Positions 11,815 to 23,735 of a DNA stretch of 64,000 bases are shown in pieces. Both the position numbers and the translations under genes were made by a program. How positions within the stretch are numbered: the stretch's first letter is position 1; each line of letters starts with the position of its first letter. This DNA comes from Marthasterias glacialis (taxonomy: Eukaryota; Echinodermata; Asteroidea; Forcipulatida; Asteriidae). The notes beneath the pieces are model-generated. The model was not told where the DNA came from. It made no database searches and saw only the letters and a program-made list of their open reading frames with translations. Location of the stretch: the NCBI GenBank assembly GCA_911728455.2, contig OU452231.1, positions 9,020,963 to 9,084,962 of the forward strand, read 5' to 3'.

Positions 11815-12170
11815 GTGAGTCTTACTCATCAGAAGAGTGTGGGTGCAAGTCCCGGTCTTGACACTTGTGTCCTTAAGCAAGACACTTAATGTATGCTTCG
11901 TCCTTTGAATGCCGGGAAGTATAGAGCGGTAGGTCCCGTGTGTTGTGTATTAATGTAGGTAAAAGATCCCAGCACTTGTCGCCGAGAGAAGGGGTTTGCC
12001 CCAGCAGTGGCTGCAGAATGCGCCACGTCACTTTGTAACCCCCCCCCCCCCCCCGCCTAGGCGCTATATAAATGGGCCTCATATAAAAACTTCAAAAACC
12101 TGTCTTAACAAAATAATAATAATAAGCGCCTCGGGTTCCTAATTGTTGATAGATACGTGCCCTGTGTAAG
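11815..12170 (+). mobile_element. tRNA-related SINE, family C, diverged
   Basis: Aligns along its length with the copy at 63320. Shared landmarks in order: GTGTGGGTGCAAGTCCCGGT (degraded box B), ACACTTGTGTCCTTAAGCAA, GATCCCAGCACTTGT, AGAGAAGGGGTTTGCC, AATGCGCCACGTCACTTTGT, GGGCCTCATA, then AAAATAATAATAATAAGCGC and a diverged 3' end. A 16-base C run interrupts it at 12039-12054. The 69-codon minus-strand frame here is not a gene. Confidence 0.75.
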
Positions 12171-12705
12171 ACTCTAGTTTTATTAATATGCCAGACAAAG
12201 TGCTTTTCTCAGGAAAAGGGTTGTTAACTGGACATAAATTATTCCCCTATCATAGGGGAGGATTTTTTTGGGGTTTACAAGAGCTCTACGTGGACAGCCT
12301 AATGATGATGTTATCAGAACATTACTTGTGTACATGGTTCATTCATGATTAATGTAACAACCAAGTTGTACCGTTCTTCAATTAACATTGACCGCCTGAC
12401 CTTTTGAATGCGAACGGTCGTCGATTTTGTGGCGATCTCAACCCTCCGGTGCACGTCCTTCCCCCTGCAAACCTTACGGCTGTTTACTGCATTGTTTGTT
12501 GCCAGCACTGAAATACAAAACTGTGTGTATGTGAACGGCATATACATCAGGATCCCTCAACGGGGAATAGTATTGAATAACTTGATTGAATAACTACAGT
12601 ATTACTTACATTTTCAACATGTATAACAATATCTTTCTGGCGATTCTGAAACCTAGGAATCCTTTTAAAAAAAAGTGCGTGGTGCTGCATTACTTACGTT
12701 GAACC
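12171..12705. other. Unannotated stretch
   Basis: Two overlapping opposed frames (12314-12593) have no recognisable product. No repeat family identified. Confidence 0.4.
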
Positions 12706-12827
12706 CTGTTGGTAAGTGATGACGTTTTGGAGCCGGAAGTGCAGTGTACTGATTGTACATGTACAAGTATGTATACCATTCGTTTGCATTGCACTTCCGG
12801 CTCCGAAACGTCATCACTTGCCGACAG
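12706..12827. mobile_element. Foldback element with ~41 bp arms
   Basis: Left arm 12706-12746 and right arm 12787-12827 are inverted copies. The best 33 bp differ at only two positions. Each arm contains AAGTGATGACGTTT followed by GGAGCCGGAAGTGCA. A ~40 bp spacer (12747-12786) holds a further small palindrome around TGTACATGTACA. The arms include words resembling CREB/ATF (TGACGT) and ETS (CCGGAAGT) sites; whether they function is unknown. The 118-codon minus-strand frame crossing it is a by-product. Confidence 0.7.
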
Positions 12828-13049
12828 CACAGGCCTTGAGAAGAAAATGATGCGATAGACTATGCAGGACGAGCACACACACCATTTTATACAATGGAAC
12901 AAAGGTCCCCACAACGTTTTTCTTTGCCAAACCCTGTCCCCACAGAGGGATTCTTTAGAAAAGGGAATAATAGAACAGCAATAGGGAGTCCCACATCTGG
13001 GTGTTAAAAAGCGGGGGTACGTTTTATTCATCACGATCAAATCCATGTA

Positions 13050-13198
13050 ATTAGGCCGTGTCCGAATTGGCGGCTGCTGCTAAGGGTGTTGCTAAGGGGA
13101 GTACATGTATATGCTTCAACACCAGTTAACGTGTTGATTCAGCCGTAGCCGTAGCCGTAGCCGTAGCCTAGCCGCCAAATCGGACATGACCACCTAAT
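13050..13198. mobile_element. Hexamer-armed foldback, copy 1
   Basis: Termini ATTAGGCCGTGTCCGAATTG and, inverted, ATTAGGTGGTCATGTCCGAT, both continuing into GGCGGCT. Next to the right end is a run of GCCGTA hexamers (13141-13170). The interior is short and non-coding. Same family as 13494-13985. Confidence 0.65.
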
Positions 13199-13332
13199 CC
13201 AAACCGAAGCCATTACACAAACGGAAGTATACTCTGTGGCTTTCCTGTGTGGTAAGAATCAGTGTTCACTTTGTTTGTGCAGTCAGGGGAACGTGTCGTG
13301 GACAGATGCGACATGCTAGATATCTTCTTTAG

Positions 13333-13485
13333 ACTTTTGGAAACCACGGCTTTGGCTTTGGCTCCGGATCCGGCTTCGTCTATCTGTTAGAACCCCCCAA
13401 AACAAAAATAATGTACATGTCGTCGTCAGAATGACTGACAAGGTCTAAGCTGGAGACGAAGCCAGAGCCGTCGTTACGAAAATAC
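13333..13485. mobile_element. Hexamer-armed foldback, copy 2
   Basis: The left arm reads GAAACCACGGCTTTGGCTTT then GGCTCCGGATCCGGCTTCG. The right arm, reversed, gives CGTAACGACGGCTCTGGCTT then CGTCTCC. Arms are made of variants of GGCTNN hexamers and are imperfectly complementary. The family is related to copy 1, but the hexamer variants differ. Confidence 0.5.
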
Positions 13486-13493
13486 CCTTTATA

Positions 13494-13985
13494 GGGCGTG
13501 TCCAAATTAGCGATTGCGGCTACGGCTACGGCTACGGCGGGATCCCCGCTTCGTCATGCCTTGAAGTATAAGACGTCTGTAGCTACATACTTAGCAACAG
13601 CCATTGTAGCATTGGCGTAACTACGGGGGGGGGGGGAGTCCCCTAACTGATGTCCGTGCCCCCCCCCCCCCAGCACCACCACCCCGGGTGCTCCCTCCCC
13701 CATTTAAAATTTGGAATTTTGAGATCAAAAATGACCAGAATAAAATGAAACATTTTGTTTATTTTTTTTGTTTATTTTTTTTTTTACACGCATAAGGTAT
13801 TTTGTTTTACCTCAACACGTCAGAAGAGCACTGAAAAGGGGCTTAGTTTATGAAATACAAAAGGGAAACTACAGTTTTAATTGGCCAAAAGTCCCCCTAG
13901 GAAAATGGTGTCCCTCCCTTGTGGCCCCCTTAATTTTTACCCTAGTTACGGCAGTGAGCCGTAGCCGCCAATTCGGACACAGCCA
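13494..13985. mobile_element. Hexamer-armed foldback, copy 3, interrupted
   Basis: Left end GGCGTGTCCAAATTAGCGAT then GGCTACGGCTACGGCTACGG. Right end GCCGTAGCCGCCAATTCGGA then CACAGCC, which is the inverse. The ~490 bp total is inflated by the separate element at 13610-13956 lying between the arms. Confidence 0.6.
13610..13956. mobile_element. Element with GGCGTAACTA ends nested in copy 3
   Basis: Left end CATTGGCGTAACTACGGG followed by G12 (13625-13636). Right end CCCTAGTTACGGCAGTG, the inverse of the left end. It includes a second homopolymer, C13 at 13659-13671. The interior is AT-rich and non-coding; the 76-codon frame at 13768-13998 runs out of it and is not a gene. A one-ended relative occurs at 48667. 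Superfamily unassigned. Confidence 0.5.
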
Positions 13986-13990
13986 AAGCC

Positions 13991-16140
13991 TCATTTAGAA
14001 TGTCTATCACGTAGCAACTACCTCCGTCTAGTACCTTCTACCTATACTAGAGATATTTTAGAAATTCGCGCAAGGACCAAGTTCATCTCATTCTGAAAAT
14101 TAATCTCTAAATCTCAAAAGATCTAAATAAACATCAAAGCTAAAGCTAGCCATTTGAAGCCGGAGCTAATCCTCATATACCGTCCACTTGTAAGCAAAAA
14201 GCAACATTCAAAGTGTAGTTTTCAAGCAAAAAATATTCATTGTTGAAATGTTTGATTAAAGTAGTCAATGAAACAACATCCGTTGGTTAGACATTTTGGT
14301 ATCCTTTGTTGTTGCAATATAACATACCGGTAATGCGTGTAAATAAAAACCATACTCAAAACGCATTTTGTTCACGAAATTGCCGTGTTTGAGATGGAAA
14401 GCATCTATCAGGAGATATGGCACAACAATCTTTAAACGAACAGAAAATTTGTCTGGGGAACCGAAAAACCAATTCCCTTTTCCGGAAGTTGTAGATCTTT
14501 GACCGTGTCGTTAGTAGTCTCTTCAATCAAGATAAAGATATCGAGTAGTGTGTGCTACTGCATCGACTAGGACAGGAGGTAACCTTGATTTCTACCCTTA
14601 ACACAACCAGTTTGTTTTTTGTTTCTTCTTCTTTAAACTCAAAGGAACCAATGCTATAACATAATGTTTCGAGTTATTGGTCGAAGTTCCCCGAGGAGCG
14701 AATATGCGGGTGATTAATGTACAAAAAAAATGTTCGCACCGTGCCGGGCACGTGTCATCCGGCACACACGCTGTCAATGCCAACGTGTGACAAACCGCCG
14801 CGTATACGTTAGTCCGCGTAAAGTGAAACATTCATTATGTAATTTGCGAGTGACGCTTTGGTACACGGAAGGTTGTCCGAGTCAGATCGCTATCCAAACA
14901 TGAAAGGTCGCCCCGTCAGGGGGCATTAAAGATGAATAAATAGGCTTCTCTGTTTAACCGTGAATTTTCCGTGAACCAGTTTATGGAATGCCGACTAACA
15001 TTTTTGCAAACAATTTTGACAATTCTGAATTATCAAATAATTATGTCTTTTTTTAACCTTGTTTATCTATGCATTATCTCTTTGCGTCGTTAAAGATGAA
15101 TGATTAAGTAACTTTATCATAATGACGATTGTACTATTTAATCCGAAGGCTGTTTATAGAAGCATTATTTTTTATGAAATAAAAAGGGAGACAGACAACA
15201 GAAGTTGAATCCGAAAGGGAATCTAAATAGCCAGCATGCCTTCAGCCGTATCCTTACCACAGTCCCAACCGTCTTTGGATTAACTTACATTTCGTCGATA
15301 ATTTGAGGCCTCCCGCCCTCTCTCATTTCGCGCTCAAAGTGATCGTCTGCGGGCGGCTGTCGTGTGGGATTCCGTTCAAAGCGGTCACTGAGCCCTTCAT
15401 CATCATCACCACCGGCCGGGCAGCCCAAATAACAAAACCGACGTCATGCTATACGGCGCGCAAAGAACACAGGATAATCGGCCCCTCTGATTACGAAGAT
15501 TCACCTCTGACCTTACTTAACGGTACGCGCACGGATTAGTGTTGCTCAGATAAAGTAAACATGCCAGCCAGTTTTTGTCGAGCGACGACGTCTTAGTGCA
15601 ATGGAATCTGCAGCTTGGCACCCCGAATCGACCAATGAAATTCATTGACTGTAACACCCGGAGTTGCCTACATTTCCTAGGCAAGATACAGACAGGGTGC
15701 CAGTCTACGGCCAGGGTTGCATGTTTACTCGCGGAATAGACTGTATTTGCAGTGTCAACATGGCCAAGCAAGAGCCCTAACACGCAGGCGTCAGTTTGTT
15801 GAATCAAAAAGGCTATGTGATGTATTATTAATTCGTCGTGTTTTTTTTTTGAAATTTTGTGATGAACTGAGGATGCTGATCGTGCCTTTGTAGAACACTG
15901 TAAAATCTAATTGCAGCGGTATATATTTCCAAACAGTGGTATCGTCATTATGCTGCAAATTTGGCGCATTTACAAACTACATAACTGTCAATCTTGGAAT
16001 GAACAAAACTTATAATTGGTTTTAGTCTGAAATCTCATTTACTATGAAGTTCCTACTTGTGGAGCCCGCAAATAATAACCATTGTTTTTTTCGATTGCCG
16101 GATCGGAATAACACGGTGGAAAGAAACATGCATGATTGTA
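13991..16140. other. Low-repeat stretch, GC-richer at 15.3-15.8 kb
   Basis: No recognised repeats. The block 15303-15807 is less AT-rich and carries opposed small frames of 78 and 96 codons. Neither resembles a known protein, and openness on both strands is what reduced AT content alone would give. Confidence 0.4.
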
Positions 16141-16290
16141 GCGTGTCGTGGCAGAGCAGTCTAGGGCTTCAACCTCAAGTTCTGACGGGTTCGAATCCCG
16201 GTCGAACCACTTGTCTTCATGGGCAAGAAACTAGACACCCTTATTAGAATGGTACAGGCGGTGATGGGGGGGGGGGGTATTTAAAACCGC
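16141..16290 (+). mobile_element. tRNA-Leu/Ser-like SINE head, family D
   Basis: Reads GTGTCGTGGCAGAGCAGTCT (box A region) and then GGGTTCGAATCCCGGTCG (box B), followed by CACTTGTCTTCATGGGCAAG, a diverged form of the central block seen in families C and D. It then degrades into a G12 run (16266-16277). The right boundary is not clear. Confidence 0.6.
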
Positions 16291-16544
16291 GCATGGTCTG
16301 TAAACTCTTCAGTTGGAAGGACACGCCCTCTGCTGTAGCTCTATCAGCGCGAGATTCGATTGACTAATAAGGCGCCAAAGAAGAAGAGCGGAAATGGCTG
16401 CTTGTGGTGTGCCTGGCATGCCAATGTTTTTAGGGTATATCTGATTTTTTTTTAAGGGTAATGGGTTTCATGCATTGGGAGTGTTGAACCCGCTGTCTAG
16501 AAAGTGAGCTTACCTTGCCCCCTGGTGGATCGGCAACGTATCAG

Positions 16545-16610
16545 CAACTCTGGTAGGTCGCAGGTTCGAGTCCCAACCGAGTTGCGCTTTGGTCCATGCG
16601 CAAGTCTCAA
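16545..16610 (+). mobile_element. Isolated box B region, possible SINE remnant
   Basis: GGTCGCAGGTTCGAGTCCCA (16556-16575) holds an intact box B. Flanking CAACTC and GAGTTG could form a T-arm-like stem. No box A or SINE body was recognised. Confidence 0.3.
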
Positions 16611-17954
16611 TATCGTTAATGTAAACCATTTAAGACCTATGCAACATGCATTTTAGGTATTAACCCATACAAGATTTTGTTGAACTCATCTTTAAAAAAA
16701 AAAAGCCTTTTTGCTTTGTTGCGTTGGTGGAGATTTTTAACTGCAGAAAATGACGAGGTGTCTGTTTTGTTTTATGTCAAAGCAGGTGCATGTAATTGAT
16801 ACCGTGTATTGTAAACACTGTCTCGCCATTAACCAGAAGAGATCATAGAGTTGTACTAGGAGTTTCATTGACTGGATGCAGCCTTAGGAAGCGATATCCA
16901 AATATACCTGATTTGTTGGAGTCGATATGCAGTTTGTTGTTCCCGATATAAAAGCAATTTAGACCGATGACAAGTGATGTTGTTTGCTGATGATAATGCA
17001 TAGATAATGTTAGGCGTTCTAAATAATGTGTGCTTAACTGACACATTTTACCGATACCTTTAAGCCTAATGGAGAAAAATTGCTCAGGGCTTGAAGTAAT
17101 TTGTAAACATTTCCTCAATTTAACGATCTTCACTTACATCCCTGTCAATCCGAATAAACGCATCCTAAAGACAGCCTTTTCTTCGGGTTTATAGTGGAGC
17201 TCTATTTGGACAACTTTCGCGGTGTCTTTGAGCTTTCAAAATTAACTTCTCGGTAATGATTCATCCGCATTTGGGATTGTGCAGATGACCCATCGACATT
17301 GACATGTCCTTCCGGAGCTAGATGTTGAACATGAGGTTTGTCAGGGGGGCTTGGGGACCGTGGGAGGGCAAACTTCTTATTAGGATTCGTCATCACACAT
17401 CAGCTCATGCCTCGTCTGGCTAGCTTCTCTTCTACAATCTCTCATTAACACACAACCCTGTGTATACTTACAGTTTAAAGCTTCACGGTTTAGTGGTGTT
17501 GAACACAATTATTTCCCGCCAAGCTGCTCTTCGGACCAAACGAAACTTGGCTTAAAATCGTACAGAAAAAGAAGTGATCTGGCGGCACTGCTTGTGTAAT
17601 TGGAGGTGGTAGCGGTGGTGGTGGTGGTGGTGGTGGTGGTGGTAGTTTGCTACTGGTGTTGTTGGTGATCATGGTGCTTTTGTTTTGTTATATGGCTTCA
17701 TAAATATTAGTGTTTCGCGCGATCATCACGCCAAAATGTTCTCTGGTCTCGTTTGCTAACTTGGTTTAAACTGTTGTAAACTGGTTATGGTGCTGGTGCT
17801 GGTGTTCATGATGATGATTTTGTTGTTTGTTACTACACTGTGACGTGTCAGTTGGTGGTAGCTGTTTCTATAATACTGATCGTGATGTTGCTGATTGTTT
17901 GGCAATGCAGCTGCGTTTGTTGTTGCTGCATGCTGGGCTATAGTTCTAGTAAAG
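16611..17954. other. Unannotated stretch with a GGT microsatellite
   Basis: A GGT trinucleotide array lies at about 17612-17644 and explains the proline-rich minus-strand frame there. A looser GGTGCT/GATGAT patch lies near 17788-17818. Nothing else recognised. Confidence 0.5.
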
Positions 17955-18247
17955 TTTGTCCCGAGCCAATGTGGTTCATCAGGCCGGTGTTTAGATCCGG
18001 TTTCCTTGGCATTAAATGACTGGGACTATTTCTATTCCCCCTGGACAGGATGCCAGTCCATCGCAGGCTAATCCCCAGCTCTCGCCGGTACCAGTTTTTA
18101 CTCCTGGGTGGAGAGAAACAATTATGATAAAGTGTCTTGCTCAAGGACACAAGTGTCACGACTGACCAGGCCAGAATTCGAACCCACAATCTGTAAATTA
18201 CAGAACTTGAGTCGACCGCACTAGACCGCTCGGTCACGACACCCCAC
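17955..18247 (-). mobile_element. tRNA-Leu/Ser-like SINE, family D, near full length
   Basis: On the minus strand it begins GTGTCGTGACCGAGCGGTCT (box A 18226-18236) and continues to box B GGTTCGAATTC (18174-18184). It then reads GTGACACTTGTGTCCTTGAG, CAAGACACTTTATCATAATT, CTCCACCCAGGAGTAAAAAC and GGATTAGCCTGCGATGGACT. The 126-codon minus-strand frame across it is a conceptual translation of the SINE, not a protein gene. Confidence 0.8.
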
Positions 18248-19186
18248 GGGCTATATAGTTCTACTATAATTCTATAATCTGTTATTTGTATTTGTGGTGT
18301 TATCATAGTGTAACACATGTGCTGTTTTCGATGATACTTTCACTACTGTTTCAGATAAAGACAGGTTTTCACTTTCTTGACGTACCTTACTCATAATATG
18401 TTTATACAAAATTACCAATGCTCTTCACTGTGTTTGTAATTGATCACATACATAGAAAAATAGAAACTAAAAAGAAAACCCCCGTACGTCCTTCTCTTCG
18501 TCCCATCTCTTGTAGAAACGAAAGCCAATCGGCCAGAAAACCCCATGTACTTTCCAGCGTTCATAATTATCCCTGATCAGACCTACATCAAATACAGATT
18601 TTCTTTTTATGTACTGGGGGAACCACAACTGATAATAACTATAGGGTCGTCATTCAAGTAGAAGAATGCACTTTCCTTTATTGCTGATCGAAACAGATTG
18701 CTAACTGCAGTTTATTTATTTTACTGTGTACGGACGGTTATAGACGGGGGGGGGGGGGTCGTCCGCGGGTTATTTAAAAGAGCTACAGCCCCGTCATTCA
18801 TTGGCTATATTGCAATCAAACTTCATGTCGACTTCACAGTGGCTCACAAAGTAAATATCTTTTGAATTGTGTTCGGCCGGGCGGTGGAGTGTGGGGATCA
18901 ACTGATAAGAAAAGATCAAACACTAGTTTCGAGGGCGTGTCTCCCTTCCGTCAACATCCTAGATCCTCCCTTTCCATTGGATGTACCACTAGCCATTCTG
19001 TTAATGCAATCTTTAACTCGTAAATGCCAAGTGAAAACATTATATTACATTTTCTTTTTTTGTGGTATCGAACGTAAAGGCCCTATCTACGTTTATTGTG
19101 TACAGTACAAATTTAACTTTTACCGTTTTTTGTTTTTGTTTGTTTTGTTTTGGTTTTTTTATACAAGGGGGGGGGGGGGCTTTTCT
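18248..19186. other. Unannotated stretch with two G13 runs
   Basis: G runs at 18746-18758 and 19167-19179, the latter after a T-rich tract. The opposed small frames around 18869-19312 reflect these runs. No recognised family. Confidence 0.4.
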
Positions 19187-19312
19187 AAACCTGATTCGGC
19201 TACGGCTTACAGTCTCCGTCCCCTTGTTTGACAACCCGTATCGAAAGCGCACGTTTTCGAAATTACTGATCAAGTCTACGCCGTAGCCGAAGTCGAAGCC
19301 GTGGTTTCTCAA
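19187..19312. mobile_element. Hexamer-armed foldback, copy 4
   Basis: Left arm ATTCGGCTACGGCTTACAGT. Right arm, reversed, GAGAAACCACGGCTTCGACT then TCGGCTACGGCG. The right arm closely matches the left arm of copy 2 at 13.34 kb. Confidence 0.5.
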
Positions 19313-20183
19313 AGGTCTTACAGTTGAATCTTGCCGTTTTGATATCCACCCATCCTTGCAGGTTTTTTTTTTTTACATTTGTCCAGTGTGATTTTACTAG
19401 CATTTTCGAAAATATCAGACTGCATGCAACTATGAAAACCGTTTCGTTAATTTTTCTTTCATGTCAACTTATTAATAGGTTGAAGATGTTCCTTTTTCTC
19501 CAATGTAAATCTAGCTGATTACATCTCACAAATTGTTTGCACGCCAAACTTTAATGAAAAGAATCAGTTGCATGTGTTTATAATTTTGCCAACCCCCCCC
19601 CCCTTCAAAAAAAAAGATTTGCTTGCGTTGTAATTTATGTAATCATGATAGGCATCCGTCATTATACCAGGGACGTTGATTTCAAGTAGCGCGAAATCAT
19701 TTTGATCTTCCCCTTCGATAACTACTGAGATAAAAAAAAAAAAAATTAACAAATAAATCCTTACCCTGCCAATTACCGCTTTCATCAGAGGTTTATCTCC
19801 GTACGTAAGCAATTATTTTGAAGAGATGTTAATAATTATGCTGAGTCATGTGAAAGTTGCGATTCAGCAGTTTAGCTTTTGGATGCAGTCGATTTGACTA
19901 TACCCCGAGCTTATAAATGTCTGATCAGATATGTTGGGCAAAATTTGTATGTTATATATGCCTTCTTTTTTTTTACAAGTAACTTTGTTCTTGCATAAGC
20001 AAATTTCTTGATTTTTTTTTTCCCTTGTAAAGTTGGGCCTTGGTAAAGAGATAATCGTTCGAACAAAATCCAGTGTGTTTCTTTACAACAGACAGTTCTG
20101 AACGTTATGTCCAATGCGTTCAAATCGTTAATACTTTCAATCAAAGAGCGGAATTGGTAAATATCAAAACAAAACAAAACTGA
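19313..20183. other. Unannotated stretch
   Basis: Short homopolymer runs (C11 at 19593-19603 and several A or T runs) with small chance frames. No recognised family. Confidence 0.4.
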
Positions 20184-20314
20184 CTAGTTTTTATCCAAAA
20201 GCTCAATGACCATAAAGTCCGTACTTCTCTTTCAGCAGAATGTTTCCTTCTGAAATACTGCCGAAGTCATTCAAATCACCATGGCTTATTTTGATTGCAG
20301 CAATCGAAATAAGC
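20184..20314 (-). repeat. Hairpin-led dispersed repeat, copy 2
   Basis: The leading hairpin is the best in the window: GCTTATTTTGATTGC, one base, GCAATCGAAATAAGC (20284-20314), 15 pairs with a single G:T. Read on the minus strand, the body follows with CATGGTGATTTGAATGAC, TTTATGGTCATTGAGCTT and GGATAAAAACTAG, in the family order. Confidence 0.6.
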
Positions 20315-20425
20315 ACGCATCATCTTAAAAATACATCCCCCATCTTTGCTTTCACTTAAAGTGGCAATCTGATTGGATACATTTTTCACAGGAAGGTTGT
20401 ATGGTGTGTTGCTTATTAAATCTTC

Positions 20426-20452
20426 AAAAAAAAAAAAAAAAAAAAAAAAAAA
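20426..20452. repeat. Poly-A tract, 27 bases
   Basis: Uninterrupted A run. No SINE or processed-gene body could be assigned to it. Confidence 0.85.
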
Positions 20453-21280
20453 CAGTAAAGTACTTTCCCTTTAAAGCAGATCTCCATCTAAATCAATGGC
20501 ATGCGAAGTTTAATACATCATTTTGAGAATACAGTATACAACCTTGGTCCTTGAATCTTGAATATTATTTCTGAAATGTTTCCTAAGACGCAGACGTCTA
20601 AGGTATTTGCCCGATCATGTAAAAGACCAGGTTTCAATGCACATTCTAATAAATAAGAAATAAGCGCCAGTATTTTCTTTGGTAGATCGAAAACAATTCA
20701 CCTGAGAAATATGGTGCAAATGCTGTTAAGCAGTGTTATGAATTGTAACGATCGCTGTCCTTGCATTTTGGGAAAGATTTGACTAATCTGTTTTGACGGT
20801 AACACAATCCCAAACACCGCGAATCACTCCCTCCATTTGGCGGTCGAAAAACGCGTTTTCGAATTATGCAAATATGTACTGGCTGGTAGCTGGCAGGGTA
20901 TGTAACATGATATCCACGCGATGCGATGCATGTTAGTACTGAAGGGGGCCTACGGAACCCGGGTGTTTTTTGCATTGCTGAAAGCACCAAATCAGTTCTC
21001 CTAGCTCCCCTGAGAGGGCACAGGTATGAGTTAAACAAAATAAATCATACAATTTTTGTTGTGTATTTATTTATTTATTTTTTTTTTGCCCGATTGGGTG
21101 ATTGTTGCTCAATGCGTGGAGAAATACAGAGTGATAGTGGCAAGTGTAATTCACAAAGTGCTTAAGGGGGCAACGCATATTGCTACGTTTATACTGCAGT
21201 TGTGTAATTCAGATATCTTGCGGTGAAATTTTTAAAGCAGTTTTATCAATATGTCGACAACTTGCGTAAGAGAAACTAGT
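20453..21280. other. Unannotated stretch
   Basis: Two opposed small frames at 20736-21165 without recognisable products. No repeat family seen. Confidence 0.4.
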
Positions 21281-21750
21281 GTTGTTAATTTTGTTGTTGT
21301 TGTTGTTGCTGTTGTTTTGTTGTCGTTGTTTGTTGTTTGGTGTTTGTTGTTGTTGCTACTGCTACTGCTGTTGCTGCTGCTGTTGTAGTTGCTGATGTTG
21401 CTGCTGCTGTTGTAGTTGCTGATGTTGCTGCTGCTGCTGTTGTTGCTGCTGATGTTGCTGCTGCCGTTGCTGCTGCTGTTGTTGCTGTTATTCTTGTTTG
21501 TGTTGATGTTGCTGTAGCTGTTGCTGTTTTTGCTGCTGCTGATGCTAATGTTGCTGGTGCTTTGCTGTTGCTATTAATATTGTTATTGTTGCTTTTGCTG
21601 TTGATGTTGCTGTTGCTGTTGCTGCTGCTGCTAATGTTGTCGTTGTTGTTGTTGTCGTTGTTGTTGTCGTTGTCGTTGTCGTTGTCGTCCTAGTTGTCTT
21701 CGTTGTTTTGTTGTTTGTTCTTGTTGTTCTTTATTTTGTTTTTGTTTTGA
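21281..21750. repeat. Long imperfect TTG/CTG trinucleotide array, ~470 bp
   Basis: Mixed GTT, GCT, GAT and GTC triplets. CTG/GCT units concentrate at 21355-21640, and GTT/GTC units dominate the flanks. The 118-codon frame of mainly Ala, Val and Leu is a read-out of the array, not a protein gene: it has no non-repetitive part. Confidence 0.85.
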
Positions 21751-23650
21751 TCACTTTTACTTAAATGTTTGATAAATTTAGCTCGATGTTAAATCAAAAA
21801 TTACTGAGGTTTTTTGAGAAATGTTTTCCTGCGACTTTTACAGCTATTCACGCCCTTCAAAGGCCTGGGGGCATATAATGAATAAAACATGCACAATATC
21901 AGTCTTAATTTCTCCCCTACATTATGTCCTAATATTGTCATCGGGCAATCATATTTCATTCAGCTTTTTAAACAGCACGCACCTTCAGGTCAGCCCCCTC
22001 AGAAAGGGTTGCCCTTGCCCTCTTAGCCCAACTCAAGACGATCTGAAGGGCGGGGTTAAATTTCACCTGTGCCCTTAAGCGTTTCCGCTTGCATATCAAT
22101 ACTGACGGCCCCAGGACGGTCCTACACGCAGGTGCCATTCTAAACTTAGAAAATCCTGAATATTCAAAATGAGCTCCGATAGCAAATCTTTCTTTTCCAT
22201 ACGCGAATATTCTATTTTCGAAATAAAGGATAATCATTCAAGTAGGTCTAAAAAAAAAACAGAATAGAGAACAGTATAGACCCGTTTAAGTAAGCGACAC
22301 TTTGTCCAGAGGATACCCACAAATCATGTGAATATTTTATCAAGCAATTGCCTCCAAAACAAATTCAGTTTCTTCTATTTGACTTTCCTGCTCTAAAGTT
22401 AGGCGATGAATTTGAATAATTAAATAAAGTGAGAGAAATAAACGGGGCACTTTTTTCCCCAGCAGCGCCTGTTTAATTCCGTAAACAAGATCCGGTATAA
22501 ACAGCGCTCCATGTCTAGGTATGGTGTATGTGCTAATACCAGAATCCTATCTTGAAAATCAAAAACAGAATCAGCCCTGCTTCGTATATTCTCCACATTC
22601 TTCTCAAGTTCCATCAATGAAAAGCAATGGAGAAGAGATTTGCTAGTGTTTCCCCTACCTTATGAACAAAGTGAGATGGTTAAAAAGTCAAACTGACCAT
22701 CGAGGCTATGTTTACGAAGTCTGAAAACTGACCAGAATGAAAAGCTAACACCCAAAATGTGCGGTGAATTCCAACTACATTGTACACATCCAAAATGTGA
22801 TTTGTTGACACTCATGTTAAGGGAAAAATCCCCGTAAAATGACTTTCTATACCAGGCTCAAACACAAACACAATTGTTTTGTTTACTTCGCTGCCTAAAA
22901 AAATGACAGCTGCAGACTTATAGTCGAACAAGTGAGTGATTTTTGTTCCCGTAGATTTTGGGCGAGTTGGTTCACTTGAAAACCCAGTCGTATTAAACCA
23001 AAGGTTCATCAAAAGGTTACCGGAAGATAGAACACGCAGGATACATATCTTGATAATTTCTTTTAAAAAGAAGTCATATGACAGCATGAGCGTTTTTGCC
23101 ACCGTCTAGCGTATAAATTCGGCAGTTTTGAACAGCTTATTTTGAGAGTAATAGAATGGAATTAGCATTTTTATAGAGTTGTTTACTCCTAATTTATACC
23201 CAATGCTGAAGGAAAAAAAGCTTGATGGGACGTCTCCTAAGAATAGCTCGGCCTGATAGGAATCATTCTGTATTATAAGGTCTTAACTTGACGGAGTTTA
23301 CTAGGTCGAAGAAACATCGGCAAGGCAGCGCCTTTGGGCCGGAGAGTCACTAGTTTAATAAAAACGACCATTATTATGTATGTGTTTTGGCTGCCCGCGG
23401 ACACTAGGAGTGTTGTTGTAGTATCATTCGTCATACGGTACTGTAATGTTTTTAGAAGTCAAGCGATTGTAATAGTGGAGATGCTGCGACAATGTGCCCT
23501 GAAAGATGTCCGCCAATAAATACTTCTTTTACATCATCAGTCGTCTCAAAAGATAAAAATAAAAACATTTCAGATAAAGATCTGTTTTCGAACATTTGAT
23601 TTTGTTTTGCCCGTCAAAACTGTGCACAAATATTTCTCAAGGCGGTACAA
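21751..23650. other. Low-repeat AT-rich stretch
   Basis: No recognised repeats. Several small frames (up to 97 codons) on both strands lack protein-like character or neighbours. Confidence 0.4.
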
Positions 23651-23705
<55 letters not shown>

Positions 23706-23735
23706 GATGTTGGTGTCGTCGTCGTCGTTGTAGAT
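23651..23735. repeat. TTG trinucleotide array ending in GTC units
   Basis: A pure TTG run of about 18 units is followed by GATGTTGGTG and four GTC units. Confidence 0.9.

Noticed and set aside
17938-18318. A 126-codon minus-strand open frame
   Set aside because: It lies almost entirely within a tRNA-headed SINE with recognisable box A and box B, so it is a translation of a retroposon.
21337-21693. 118-codon Ala/Val/Leu-rich frame
   Set aside because: Pure product of the TTG/CTG array.
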